Shown here: positions 11,342-22,500 of the stretch, in pieces | How positions within the stretch are numbered: position 1 is the stretch's first letter | Layout of the letters: each line of letters begins with the position of its first letter | Assembly: GCA_932521035.1 (NCBI GenBank) | Contig: OW051497.1 | Span: 11,346,001-11,410,000 of the forward strand | Length of the DNA stretch: 64,000 nt | Direction of reading: 5' to 3' | DNA from: Oscheius dolichura | Lineage: Eukaryota > Nematoda > Chromadorea > Rhabditida > Rhabditidae | The notes under the pieces: model-generated | Told to the model about the DNA's origin: nothing | Seen by the model: only the letters and a program-made list of their open reading frames with translations | Databases searched by the model: none | Made by a program: the position numbers and the translations under genes

Positions 11342-12994
11342 ATGTCGACTAAGAGAGCAAGCGAGGATCCTCCGGAAAACAATGGAGTGAAGAGGAACTC
11401 CGACAACGGAGACTCTGGCCGTCCTGACGGCAACTTGTCTGGGAACCCAAGAATCACGACGAGGACCGTGGAGAAGACAGGTTCTGAAGATGAAATTATT
11501 TGCCTCGGGTCTCCATTGTTGAAACCGAAAAGGTAGGAAACGTTTCTCTCTTTGGGCTGGGCAGATGTTTAACAACACCCTGGGGGGCTTATTACCTTAC
11601 CTGTAGATATTCTCGCGCCTCACACTCCGAGTTATGAGTCAGGGGTCGCATGGAATCAAAAGATCTGTCTACAGTAATCTACTACTTGTTTGTTTTTCAG
11701 CACCAAGGGCATTCCCGAGGATCGCAAGTCTGTTGGTTCTAAGAAATTCATCAAGTCAGTTTTTTAATGGCGGCCTAAAGGGAATTAGAGCTAGAGATTT
11801 AGATAATAGAGCTAACTAATTATGCTATTTAGAGATTTGTCCGAATATGACCAATATGTAGAAGTGGAACGTAATGGTGTAGTTGCAGTACAGCATTTAC
11901 CTACCGAAGACGACGAAACTGTGAGTTTCCCTTGATAGGTTAGCCGACCCGTTGCTTCTTTTGTTTATTTATCGTCATCTTCGAGGATAACTGGTTCATT
12001 TCTAAGGAAATAGTTAGGTTTTAATACCAGGGGCTACCCTCTACGGGTATATGAAACCGTTTTAGGAGGTAATGGAGGAGAGCGCTCTCTTTGATGCATT
12101 AGATGATGTCGCGAAAGAAGTCGACTTTGAGATTGAGGCTATCATCACTACTGCACCAAAGGATGAAAGAGCTACCTATTTTTCCAGTGAGTGCTCAGTT
12201 TAATTAAGAGTAGTTAATCCACTTTTGCAGATTTTGAATACCTGAAATTGGCAGCCGAGACAGTAAAGGCTGCCATTGACACAAGAAATATATTGCTCCT
12301 GGAACTTATGACTCATCATACTGCTTTTTTAGTTGAGAAGTTTCATGATTGGGGAACTGCTGCCAGTGCTCTGTAAGTCATTTCTGTTTCTTTTTTATGT
12401 TTTACCTAAGTGTTGCCGACAGCGCGACTGCTGGGAGCTTCGCCCTCCTGAAGTATTGCCACACGTTGTTTACCTGGCCGGCTCGTGTAGGAGAGGAAGA
12501 TAAATTTAAAGTAATTTCATGCTCAAATTAATCGGAAGACCATTCCAGACCTTCTTCAAGTTGCTCCGTGAAAAGTATCCGGAGTTTGATAATTTCACCA
12601 ATAAGGAGGATATTCTTGATCCTAAATTTTGGACGTACAACCAAATGGATAACCTCCGTGGTATTGTGGTCGGTAAACTGGCAACTATTGGATCTAACAT
12701 CACTATTGGTGACCGCTACGTGGTTATCAACGAAATCCTAACCAAGGCAATTAGTCTCAGAATGCCCCGTAGTCCCTTCACACCATGTACATCTATATCT
12801 CCAGAGTACAACGAATACCAGCTTACGGGTCAGTTTTTCTAATTGAAGTTTCACATGCGCAAGCCTCCTCCTGACAGATGGGGATAGCCCGATTACTTGG
12901 GTTGGCGCAAGAAAGCAATCCCTTCGAAATAACATTAATCCTAATTATTTCAGTGGACAACTCCGGCTACTTCGAAATCACTCAAATTTGCTAA
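11342..12994 (+). CDS. Tandem family protein C (unknown function, full-length copy)
   Basis: Third paralogue, unrecognised. Exons join in frame: MSTKRASEDPP ... LLKPKR, STKGIPEDRKSVGSKKFIK, DLSEYDQYVEVER, EVMEESALFDALDDVAKEV, NFEYLKLAAETVKAAI, an exon with ATAGSFALLKYCHTLF, TFFKLLREKYPEFDNFTNK, and VDNSGYFEITQIC with the stop. About 345 residues, mixed helix-like and acidic, with no signal peptide or TM. The N-terminal basic/Pro segment and the KRNSDNGDS motif echo copy A (KRCSDSGES). Exon 2 is identical to copy B although exon 1 and later exons differ strongly, which points to recent gene conversion. An AATAAA-type signal lies near 13086. Confidence 0.8.
11538..11713 (+). repeat. 176-bp perfect inverted repeat, right arm
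   Basis: Partner of 10602-10777. It covers the start of intron 1, the whole intron and the first bases of exon 2 of copy C, so here the sequence is functional gene sequence and the left arm is the probable displaced copy. Confidence 0.9.
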
Positions 12995-13985
12995 CTTCTC
13001 CCTGGCGAGTAACTTGTCTTTCCCACTGCTACCTTCCCCGATGTACAAAATCTATTCAATTATACCTTTCTCACTCATTCATTCCAATAAATTGGCACTT
13101 ACCAAGTATCTCTTTGTCCTACCATTGATTATCTTAATCATTAATTCCTTTTCTATTAAATTTCTATACAATAATTTCTAGAAGAAAAAGATCGTCGAGT
13201 TGGTATTGTTCCCATACTTCGGGAATGAGTCGCCACACCGAAGACATGTCCGAGGAGTGGACTTTCGCTCCCATGAGGGGTCAGTTTCTTTCTGTTTGCC
13301 TGAACGACCTTTCCCAAGAAGAGGCAGATTGTAAAAATAACAATTTCATGCAGGAGAGTGTAGCTTATGGGATTCACTGATTATTAGTTTTCAAATTAAA
13401 AGCTTCACAGAGAACGGGCGGATAATTTCATGTTCTATACTAGAAATTGCTAGAAAAGCAGGCAATTGGGGTTACTCTGTTGTTATTTTCTTGTTATCGT
13501 TTTAGCCTGGCTGAATATTAGTCTGTCTCGCGTACGCCGGCTGGTAGCGCAATCTTTCCTGGCTGCACTTTGCGCAGCACAACATGCCTGCGATGGTTCC
13601 TCGAAGTTAGTTCCTAATCAATCAATGCGCTCATATTCGCCTGTGAGAGCCTAGAAAGAGACACCTGCAAATGCGCAAAAAGTCCAATGCAGATGTTTAT
13701 AAGGAGTGCCGGCTAAAAAACTCTCCCTCGTACCAGTCTTACTAGCCTGTACCATTTGCTTCCAACCTCATTAAAGTGCCTGGTGCTCGGTGAGGACCGA
13801 GAGTCTCAATTTCTCTGGACTTTCGTAATTTAACTCATGCTAGTAGGAGAAGTTTTCGGCGACTTCGCCCTGCCATAAATCAATCGACCATATCCGACTA
13901 GCTAGCCGTGTCGTCACCCTTTCTATGACACGATCATAAAATTCTCATATTCTCTGCGCCTCATGATGTTGTTGTTTCAGACAAT
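12995..13985 (+). other. Intergenic stretch, one small open frame
   Basis: After the 3'UTR of copy C there is a 51-codon frame at about 13224-13379 (MSRHTEDMSEEW start) preceded by a tttctag acceptor at 13180. It has no recognisable homology. The rest up to the tttcag at 13980 holds nothing I can support. Confidence 0.35.
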
Positions 13986-15410
13986 ATGCCCCGCTCGACG
14001 TCTCCCACAGTTTCGTGTCTCTCTGAAGAGAAGGTTAGGATCTCCCCTCTCTGTTGCAATATCCTTTATCCCAAGGTTCGTTCCCACTTTTCCTTGATTC
14101 ACGGAGAATTTGCAGCAATTTCTTGGACTAATTGGTTGGATCCAGCTCCTTCTTGGGTTGTTTTTCCTCTATACTGTCTCAGACATTGATGTTTTGAAGA
14201 AGACTTCTATTCCGGGATTTGGAATCTCTCCATTTTTGGTAGAAGTAAGGCGTCTACAGTTAGATTATCCATTTGCAGGATGAGAGCCATAAAAGATCAG
14301 AACGTGAGGAATACCGGGACAGAGTGATCAGAGAAAGTATGGAATTGCAATCGAAACGAATCATATTATTTGCTGTCGCCTGGGTCTTCATTATCGCGTA
14401 ACAGGCTCATTTTTCCATTTATTTTTAAAGTTTTAAGAGCTTTCATGAACTTTATGTCTTTCAACTGGCCCCGTCAGAATCGCATCAGCAACTATAACGT
14501 AGCTCGGGTGATTCCTATCTTCCTGCTCAGTCCTACTATCACCAACATGGTAACTATTCATCAATTTCATTTCTGATAATTTATAGATGCTCTGCCTGTA
14601 CGCTCTCACTGCTTTCTGTCTTAAAACCAGCACGAAGTTCTTGTTTGGAGATTGCAAGTCCTTGGCTACGCTCAGCTGCACCGACACCGAGTTCACAATC
14701 GGTAAGAACCTTCCTTCCCCACGTTATTTTCAGCTTACCTGGCGTATATTCTTGTATTTTCCTTCCTATTGGTAGCGGTATATCTTTATCTCTTCTTCGT
14801 GCTCTTCTGTGCTTTCCAATACCTCTGGTACAGAACCTATCGCAGTCCTCCCATTCACAAGGCCGTACGAGTTTCTACCAGCTGGTCCCACGGTAGGATT
14901 CGTTTTTTTTTATTGAATAGATGAATTCTAGCAGCCACAAAGAGCCGTTCCTACAACAATTCCGTTGAAAATGACACCGCTTCCTGTACGTTCTCCTTTC
15001 TTTTGAAAACATAGAAAGTTTAGCCGAAGCAAACGAATATGCCTGCCCGCCGAGTAGCTTTGCCACCGTCAAACAGGTTTACAATCTTCAAGGTATTCCT
15101 TTTACAACCTATGGGGGAGAGATTATAAACTTCAGAAATCAACGAGATGAACAGAAACAATGAGTACGCTCTGCCCATGCAAACTTTCAAGTCTAACAAC
15201 AACAGTGTGATGGACGACACCTTGTACTCGATCTATGGAGGGGCCTATTACAAGAACAATTATCCTCTTTCTCAGTAAGAAGCGACTAGAATTTGTGTAT
15301 AAGTCCGTTTCAGACGTTCTGAATCGTTCACTTCCCCTTGGGATCGCTACCGTACCTTGGAGCTTCCCTCTCTGAATTCAAACGAAGCGGCTACGTCTGC
15401 AATGATCTAA
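13986..15410 (+). CDS. Four-TM membrane protein, unknown family
   Basis: Not recognised. About nine short exons join in frame from MPRSTSPTVSCLSEEK to ...NEAATSAMI. Four hydrophobic segments are visible: FLGLIGWIQLLLGLFFLY, the IILFAVAWVFII exon, IPIFLLSPTITNM with LCLYALTAFCL, and the long AYLAYILVFSFLLVAVYLYLF. The loop after TM3 contains paired cysteines (GDCKSLATLSCTD), as in an extracellular loop. The cytosolic tail of about 130 residues has several Tyr-based motifs (YALPM, YSIYGG, YRTLEL) that could serve in sorting or phosphorylation. The topology resembles tetraspan or claudin-like proteins, but I see no CCG or claudin signature. The ATG follows a tttcag by a few bases. Confidence 0.72.
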
Positions 15411-15518
15411 AAGGTCTTTCATGTGTTGTTTACGGTTTTCTTCAAACGGTTGGTCCCTTGATTATCTTCTCCCCTTTTTAACACAATAACTGTAACAAAT
15501 AGAAAGCTCGTTTACTTA

Positions 15519-15945
15519 TTAAAAGCTACAACTAAGTAAAAACATATCCGTAACGAAGATAAACATAACTCCCGCAATGATATCAAGTCGTGACATTTTG
15601 GACCGTGTTGAATAAATTTCTCTCTTCCCATAGGATGTATGATGGGTGCTGACAAAAGGAAATATTAAAAGAAGGGGGGAAAATAACCTACCAGCTGCAT
15701 TCAGTCTGGTGGGGCTTAATAAATCCCTTGTCGGCAATGCATGTCGAAATTCGAGAAGAGGCTGCCCCACAACGGAATTGGCAGCAATTATTGAAGACGC
15801 TACAATCTGATTTCTTCGCCTAAAAAGGTTTTAGGGAGAGATTAAGGAAACCTACTCTTGTTAAACATTCTTGAGTGAATCGAGCTGCCGATGCTTGAGA
15901 AATAAGGACAATAATACTCAGCAACGCCAGCAAACCAACCCTCAT
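15519..15945 (-). CDS. Small cysteine-rich secreted, probably membrane-anchored protein
   Basis: Not recognised. Three exons: a signal peptide (MRVGLLALLSIIVLISQASA) then RFTQECLTR; a middle exon with the cysteine core; and a C-terminal exon from about 15658 ending in a hydrophobic stretch (IIAGVMFIFVTDMFLL) right at the stop. Introns lie near 15822-15861 and 15660-15695. The cysteine spacing is C-x8-C-x5-CC-x3-C-x9-C-x13-C-x-C, which looks like a knottin or similar disulfide-rich fold. The C-terminal hydrophobic end without a charged tail suggests a GPI signal or a single TM anchor. It sits tail to tail with the four-TM gene. No evidence ties it to toxicity; a surface ligand or inhibitor is as likely. 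Confidence 0.68.
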
Positions 15946-16541
15946 AAGGTGTTTGTCGTTCTAGATGCTATAATTGATTAGTTCAAAAGAAGGGCTGCAA
16001 CCTACATCATCAAAAGACCGACAAACGTTCGGAGACAACAATGGCACTGCCGAAGGGCATGGGAGGCCAGCGAGAAACAGGTTCCTGTCAACCTCTGTTT
16101 GCTGCCATTACACTCACGGAGGGGGTAATGTCGTGTTCACGTCGCGTGGCTTTCCGGTAGATGCTTAGACTAAATATCACAATAACAAGAGGATATCCTG
16201 GAGAGAATGGCGGTAGCGTTGCTTGGTTACAAAGAAACAGCTGGCAATAGACCGCTCCCGTATTAGTCAGCCCCCTTTTCCGATAAAAATAAACCCATTG
16301 AGTATTCACAAACGTTTTATTAGAAGTCTTGCATGACAATGAAAAGAGGCATTGATTTGTAAAGTGAAGAAAAAGGGAAATCGCTGAACTCTGAAACCAT
16401 AAAAAAACAGGCAGGTCTATGAATTGTGGGTAGGGGCACGGCAGCCGTTTCTCTACAGCTCTGGTTCATATTTTTTTTCTAGCGAATATGCATTTTTTCA
16501 ATATAAGTAGGGGGGATAAAGATAAATATGGCACAGTAAGA
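15946..16541. other. Intergenic stretch, includes myosin 3'UTR
   Basis: No gene seen. The part next to 16542 is the 3' untranslated region of the minus-strand myosin gene (AT-rich, with several AATAAA-like strings on the minus strand). Confidence 0.5.
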
Positions 16542-19500
16542 TTACTCATCAATGTCGTCGTCTAGCATGCGACCTCGTGAGCCACTGCGAGCACTGGGAA
16601 TGGCAGCTGAGGACATCTGAAAGCGGAACCATTGGAATAGTTAACAAGGCCCAAACAACATACCGAATGAGCTAATCCTCTGCCAAAACCGATAGATGCA
16701 CTTCGAGTTTTCAAGCGCATCTTGGAGAGGGAGTTCTCGGCAGCGTCGGCACGCTCCTCGGCATCTTCCAAGGCGTGCTGCAGCTGTCTGTACTTGGCAA
16801 GGTTCTGTGCTGCCAATCCTTCCTAGAATTCACTTTGTTTAGGCCTTCAAAGTTAAAAGTCTACCGCATCCTCCAATTGACGCTTGTATGTCTTGATCTT
16901 CTGTTGGAGCTTCTCGATCAGATCGTACATACGCTCCTGTGCCTTCTTATCTTCATCAACCTAAACAAGCCTTCTTCCACGATACTCTTTTGTTTAAACC
17001 TGGAACTGAAGTTCTCTGCAGCGTCTGTCCTTGTTTCTGTAGTTCTTTCCAGTCTCGGCGTGTCTTCTTGACTCGGTGTCTAGCTCCGATTCCAATTCCC
17101 GACATTTGGTTTCCAGCTTGGCGATGGCTCTCTTTCCACCCTTCATCATTCCAGCTTCGGCCTCATCCAATCGGGTTTGGAGATCCTTGATCTGGCTTTC
17201 GTTTTGTTTCTTAGCACGCTCAAGGTTTTGACTGTGTTCTTGTTCAGCGCGGAGATCGTCGGCGAACTTCTGAGCATCAGCAGCGGCCTTTTTGGCGCGA
17301 TCGTCGGCAGTCTTCAATTCCTGGACGGCTTCGGTGACTTCCTGTTGAAGAGTCTGGAGATCTCCTTCAAGCTTTCTTCTGTTGGCGCTGAGAGAAGCAT
17401 TGGTGGCGGCAAGAGCTCCGACACTGTCCTTGGCATCGACGGCTTCGAGTTCGGCCTGGCGGCGGGCACGTTCGGCTTGTTCATAAGCGATGGCGAGATC
17501 TTCTTTCTCCTGTTGTAACAATGTCGACCGACGTTCGAACAAGCTGGCGTGTTCTCTGGCCTCGTCTCTGTTTCTCTGTTCTTCTTCAACTTGGGATTGA
17601 AGCTCGCGAATGTGATCCTGGTAGCGTTTCAAGTTCTTCTGAGCATCAACGCTGGACTTGTTGGCATGGTCCAAAGCGATTTCAAGCTCCTGTAAATTGT
17701 CTCTTTTTTAAGTTACAAGGAAAAATTTACGTTAATGTCTCCCTCCAGCTTCTTCTTCATACGAAGGAGCTCAGCACGTCCACGAGATTCGGTTTCAAGA
17801 GAAGCCTGCATGCTTTCGAGAGCTCTTTGGTGGTTTTTACGGGTGTTCTCAAATTCTTCCTCCTGAAATTATTCTCATGATCAATACATTAGAATGAATA
17901 CCTTCTCCTGGAGTCTCTTTTCGATTTCGGAGCGGATCTGGCTGACTTCAATCTGAGCACGAAGAACCTTGGACTCTTCAGCTTCAAGGGCTGCTTCAGC
18001 GTCATCTAAGGCTGTCTGGAGCTCCTCTTTCTCGAGTTCCAGACGACGACGAAGTTTTTGCAGATCATGAACGCTCTTTCCTCCTAAAATATGGTAATGA
18101 ACGGGATTCGGAACAACAGTGCCTTCTCCAAGCTGGTCGGCAATATCCTTGAGTTCTTGAGCCAAGCTCTTGTTCTCTCTGCGGACGGCCTCGATCTGCT
18201 CGCTGGACTCCTCAAGCTGGCTGCGGAGTCTGAATGTTTCGGTGGCAGCAGCGCGAGTGTCTCTTTGAGCAGCCTCCAAATCCTGGACCAAAGCCTCGCA
18301 CTTCCTCTTCCATTCGTCGATGACCTTGTCGAATCCTTTCTGTTTCTTCTCCAAAGAGGCAGCAATGGAATTAGCCTGAATATTTTGTTACTCGAAAAGA
18401 CTATTCTTACTCTATCAGCATCAACCTGAGCATCTTCCAGATCATGAACAAGTCTCTGTCGGTTCTTCTCCAACGATCCAATCTTCTGGTTAGCGGCTTC
18501 CAATTGCTCTTGAACTTCTTGGACTCTGTTGGCGAGCTTCCTCCTGGCCTCTTCCAATTCTTCGGCACGATTCATGCCCTCTCCCTCGAACTTAGCCCTC
18601 CATTGAGCAGTTTCGGCATTGGCTTTGCTGATGAGACGTTGAAGTTCGGTCTTAGCATCTTGTTCCTCCTCGAGTTGCTCTCTGAGCTGTTCGCATTCCA
18701 ACTGGTAGTTGCTGGACTGGGCGTGGAGGCTTTGGCGCTCGCGAGATTCCTGTTCCAGTGCTCGGCGAAGCTCCTCCATCTGTGAGTGCTGTTGTTGTTT
18801 GATTCTGTTGAGAGCCGCCAGTTGAGATTCGGCGTCTTCCAGTTGACGATTGAGGTCAGAATTCTCGGAGTGCATCTTGTTCTTGTACATTGTGAGCTCT
18901 TGGATAAGACGAGCCTGTTCATCACTCTTGAGGGTCATGTCCGTGAGTTGAGCCTCCAACTGCTTAGCGAGACGCTCGCTGTTCTGACGCTGCTTAGCTT
19001 CAACATCAGTAGCATTGTGGAGTTCCTCAATCTCTCTCTGAAGTTGGGCCTTCTCCTTTTCGAGCTTAGCGCGCATCTTCTGGACGGCGTCGAGCTGGTC
19101 GCTGAGTTCGGCAATTCCGTCGTTGTGCTTCTTTCGGAGAGCTGCCATGGCAGTTTCACTGTTGATAGCAGAGTCCTCAAGGTCACGACGAAGTTTAGCC
19201 AGTTCAGCTTCTCTCTTCTTGTTGAGTTCAATCTGGGCTTGAGTAGCTCCTCCAGCCTCATCCAGTCGGTCTCCCAATTCCTCCAGTTCAAGCTGCATTT
19301 CGTTTCTGGACTTCTCAGCCTTGGCGCGACTCTGTCTTTCAGCTTCGAGTTCCTCTTCAAGTTCTTGAATACGGGCAAGAAGTTCCTTGATCTGGCGTTG
19401 AAGTTTGGCAACAAGAGATTGTTCGTCTTCCAGGCGGGATTGCAGAGAGTGAAGTTCGACCTCCTTCTTCTTGATGACTCCATCTTGTTCATGTCTGACA

Positions 19501-22500
19501 CGGGCAAGCTCTTCAATGGTTTCCTGGGCAATCTGAAAAATATGATTTGCTGAAATAAAACGGAGGATATACCTTCAGTTCTCCTTCAACCTTCCTCTTC
19601 TGCTTGTCAAGATCCTGACGAGCACGCTTCTCACGTTCCAGGTTGTCTTCCAGCTCGTCGAGAGTTGATTCAAGCTTGGACTTGATCTTGTTGAGGTGGT
19701 TGACTTTATCCTCTTCAGCTTGGATGTCTTCCAGAAGCTTACGGTTAGTCTAAAACAGTTTGTATTGTTTCTACCCTTTTCTAAATGTACCTCTTCCTGT
19801 TGTTTCTTCTCCTTGTTGATCTTGCTGATCAGCTCATCCTGAGCAGTGATTTCATCCTGGAGACTACGGATTTGGTGATCCTTGGCCTGTTTCTCATTTT
19901 CCTGCTTCTTGATAGTGGTTTCCAGGTCGCCCACAGTCTTCTTCAAGGAGTCGTTGTCTCCCTCGACCTTCTTCTTAGACTTAGAAAGGGCGGCATTCTT
20001 GTCTTCCTGATCAGCAAGCTGGTCGTTGAGATCAACCAGTTGTTTCTCGAGATCAGCCTTCTGAGCAAGGAGCTTAGCACTTCGCTCCTCTCCTTCAGCA
20101 TTAGAGTCACGCTCCTGCTCCAGTTGGATCAACATTGCTTGCTTCTCAGCCTGCAGGCGAGCGTTTTCGGACTCCAAGTCCTTTCTCTTCCTTTCCTCCT
20201 TTTGGTGGCTTTCCTCCAGTTCCTTGAACCTACAAACTCTTATCGAAATAGTTCTGAATAATAACCCACTTCTTTTGGAGAGCGTCCATCTCTTCGTCCT
20301 TCTTGCTTCCCTTGATGAGGGGTTTGACTCTCCCGAACAGTTTGAACCAGTCCCAGTTGCGGATGGTGCACCAAGAGCGGATGTTGCGCTGGATAACCAA
20401 GAGTCCAACCCTAAAGCAACGAGTTTGTCAAATACAAAAGGACAGAATCACTTCTGGTTGAGGCGTCTCTTGTATTCGCACTGGGCAAGGAAGTGTCTGC
20501 AGGTACACTGGAACTTGGCAATGATGACAGACAAGGCTTCGTCACGGAGCTCTTCCAAGTGAGCGAGGACTCCAGCTTTGAAGAAGACCTAAAAATAAAC
20601 GGTCAGTTAAATTGTCTAATACTAGAGTTAGTTTTCTTTTTAGAAGTGTTAAGAACTGAGGAGTACCTTAGTCAGACCGGTCTGGAACTCTTCCGGCTTC
20701 AAAGAGCTGTTTTTCAGAAGCTCTTCGCAGATTTTAGTTCCAGCCTCTTTGTTATCCTTTCCGCTTTTGGCGGCGCTGGCAGCGAGGACAGCATATCTAA
20801 AGAAGAAAACTGAACCAGTAACTCAACAAAAGGACAATGGGTTCACAAAACAAAATGAACAAAGTAGAACTAAAGCGCACAAAAAGCCATGCCGTCTAAA
20901 CCTTGGTCATTCCAATTCGAAATTGTTCCTCTTTTAGACCGCCTTTCTTTACAAGGCTCGCAGTCATTTTCTCGCCGGCTTTATGCGCATCCTTGATGGA
21001 TGCTTCATCCGGAGCAAGAATTCCATATCTTAGAAAGAAATTTCTTCAATCTGGAGAGCGAATTGAAGCCTTACCGCTGCTTGAAATCCTCGTAGGGCAT
21101 TCTGTTGGGGAATCCTTTACGACAGATACGAATTCCTTCAAGCACACCGTTACAGGTGAGCTGATTAAGCACAAGGGAGGCGTCAATCACTCCGCTCTTC
21201 TTCAGCTCGTTGGGGATAATACAACGGATGAAGTGGGGATGTGTCTGGTGGAGCATGTGCATGAGGTTGTTGAGGGACTCTCTGTACATCATGGACACTG
21301 TCATGAAAGAAGCGGATTTTCCCTGAAAGAGACTACATTTAAGGATTTACTGGAGGCATACCTTCTTCTTTCCAGTGGCCTTCTTTGCTGATCCCATAGC
21401 GGCAATATCCTCCTGGGTGTTGTAATCGGCCCAGAGTTCTGACATCAGCTGGTTACCGGTGTTCGCCTTGAGAACAGTGACGGCAGTATCGTTGAGGGGG
21501 TCCTTGTTCTTTTCCAGCCATGACTTGACATTGTAGCGGACAGTACCGGCGTAGTGAACAATGGCCAAGTGGGCTTCAGCCTAAGGGCAAAAATTAATTT
21601 AGTAATGAAGAGTTTTACCTGCTTGCCCTTTGGTGGCCTAGGCTTCTGGAAGTTGGGGTGCTTGCCCAAATGCTGGTCATTAAGCTTGGAAGCAAGGGTG
21701 AGATCGGTGGCCTTGGGTACGATACACTCTTCGTCGAGCATGGAGATGATACCCAGGGGCTGAACGGGGCATAAGAAGGGCAAAATGTATAGGTACCTTT
21801 TCGATCAGCTCAATACAAGCCTGGAGATCGAGGCCGAAGTCAATGAACTCCCACTTGATTCCTTCCCTTTGGTATTCTTCCTGTTCCAAGACGAACATGT
21901 GGTGGTTGAAGAACTGTTGGAGACGCTCGTTGACAAAGTTGATCCAGAGCTGTTCAAAAGAGTTCAACTAAAAACGATTACTTCTTCTGTCTGACAACCG
22001 AATTACGTCGAAGATCTCAAATCCAGCAATATCCAGAACTCCAATGAAGTAATCACGAGCAAGATCTTGAGCATCGAGGGTCTTGTTACAACGAGTGATG
22101 AGCCATTTGAACATTCTGGCGTAAAGAGCTTTAGCAAGAGCTCCCAAAGCCCAGTTGACCTTAAAATTTCCAGTGCTCGCCAAGAGCAATAGCTACCTGT
22201 TCCAAGTTCTGCCCCTTGTTGACCCATTCAGTTCCGACCTTGACTCTTGGCTTCAGGAGAGCTTGAATGAACTTCTCGTAGTCAGATTGGAAAAGTTTGC
22301 AGGCCAGTTCTCCTTCTGAAAGTCAAGCACATGACTGGGTTAATGAATGTTTCACCTTTTCCATTGTCCAACTCAGCTTGTTCTTCGCGAGGGCGCTGCT
22401 TGAAAGTACATTCTCCCATATGCATGAGACCGGCTGTAATAGCGAACAGTTCATCCTTTTCCTGTTGAGAGAATTTCATAATATCGAAGGCCTCGTTGGT

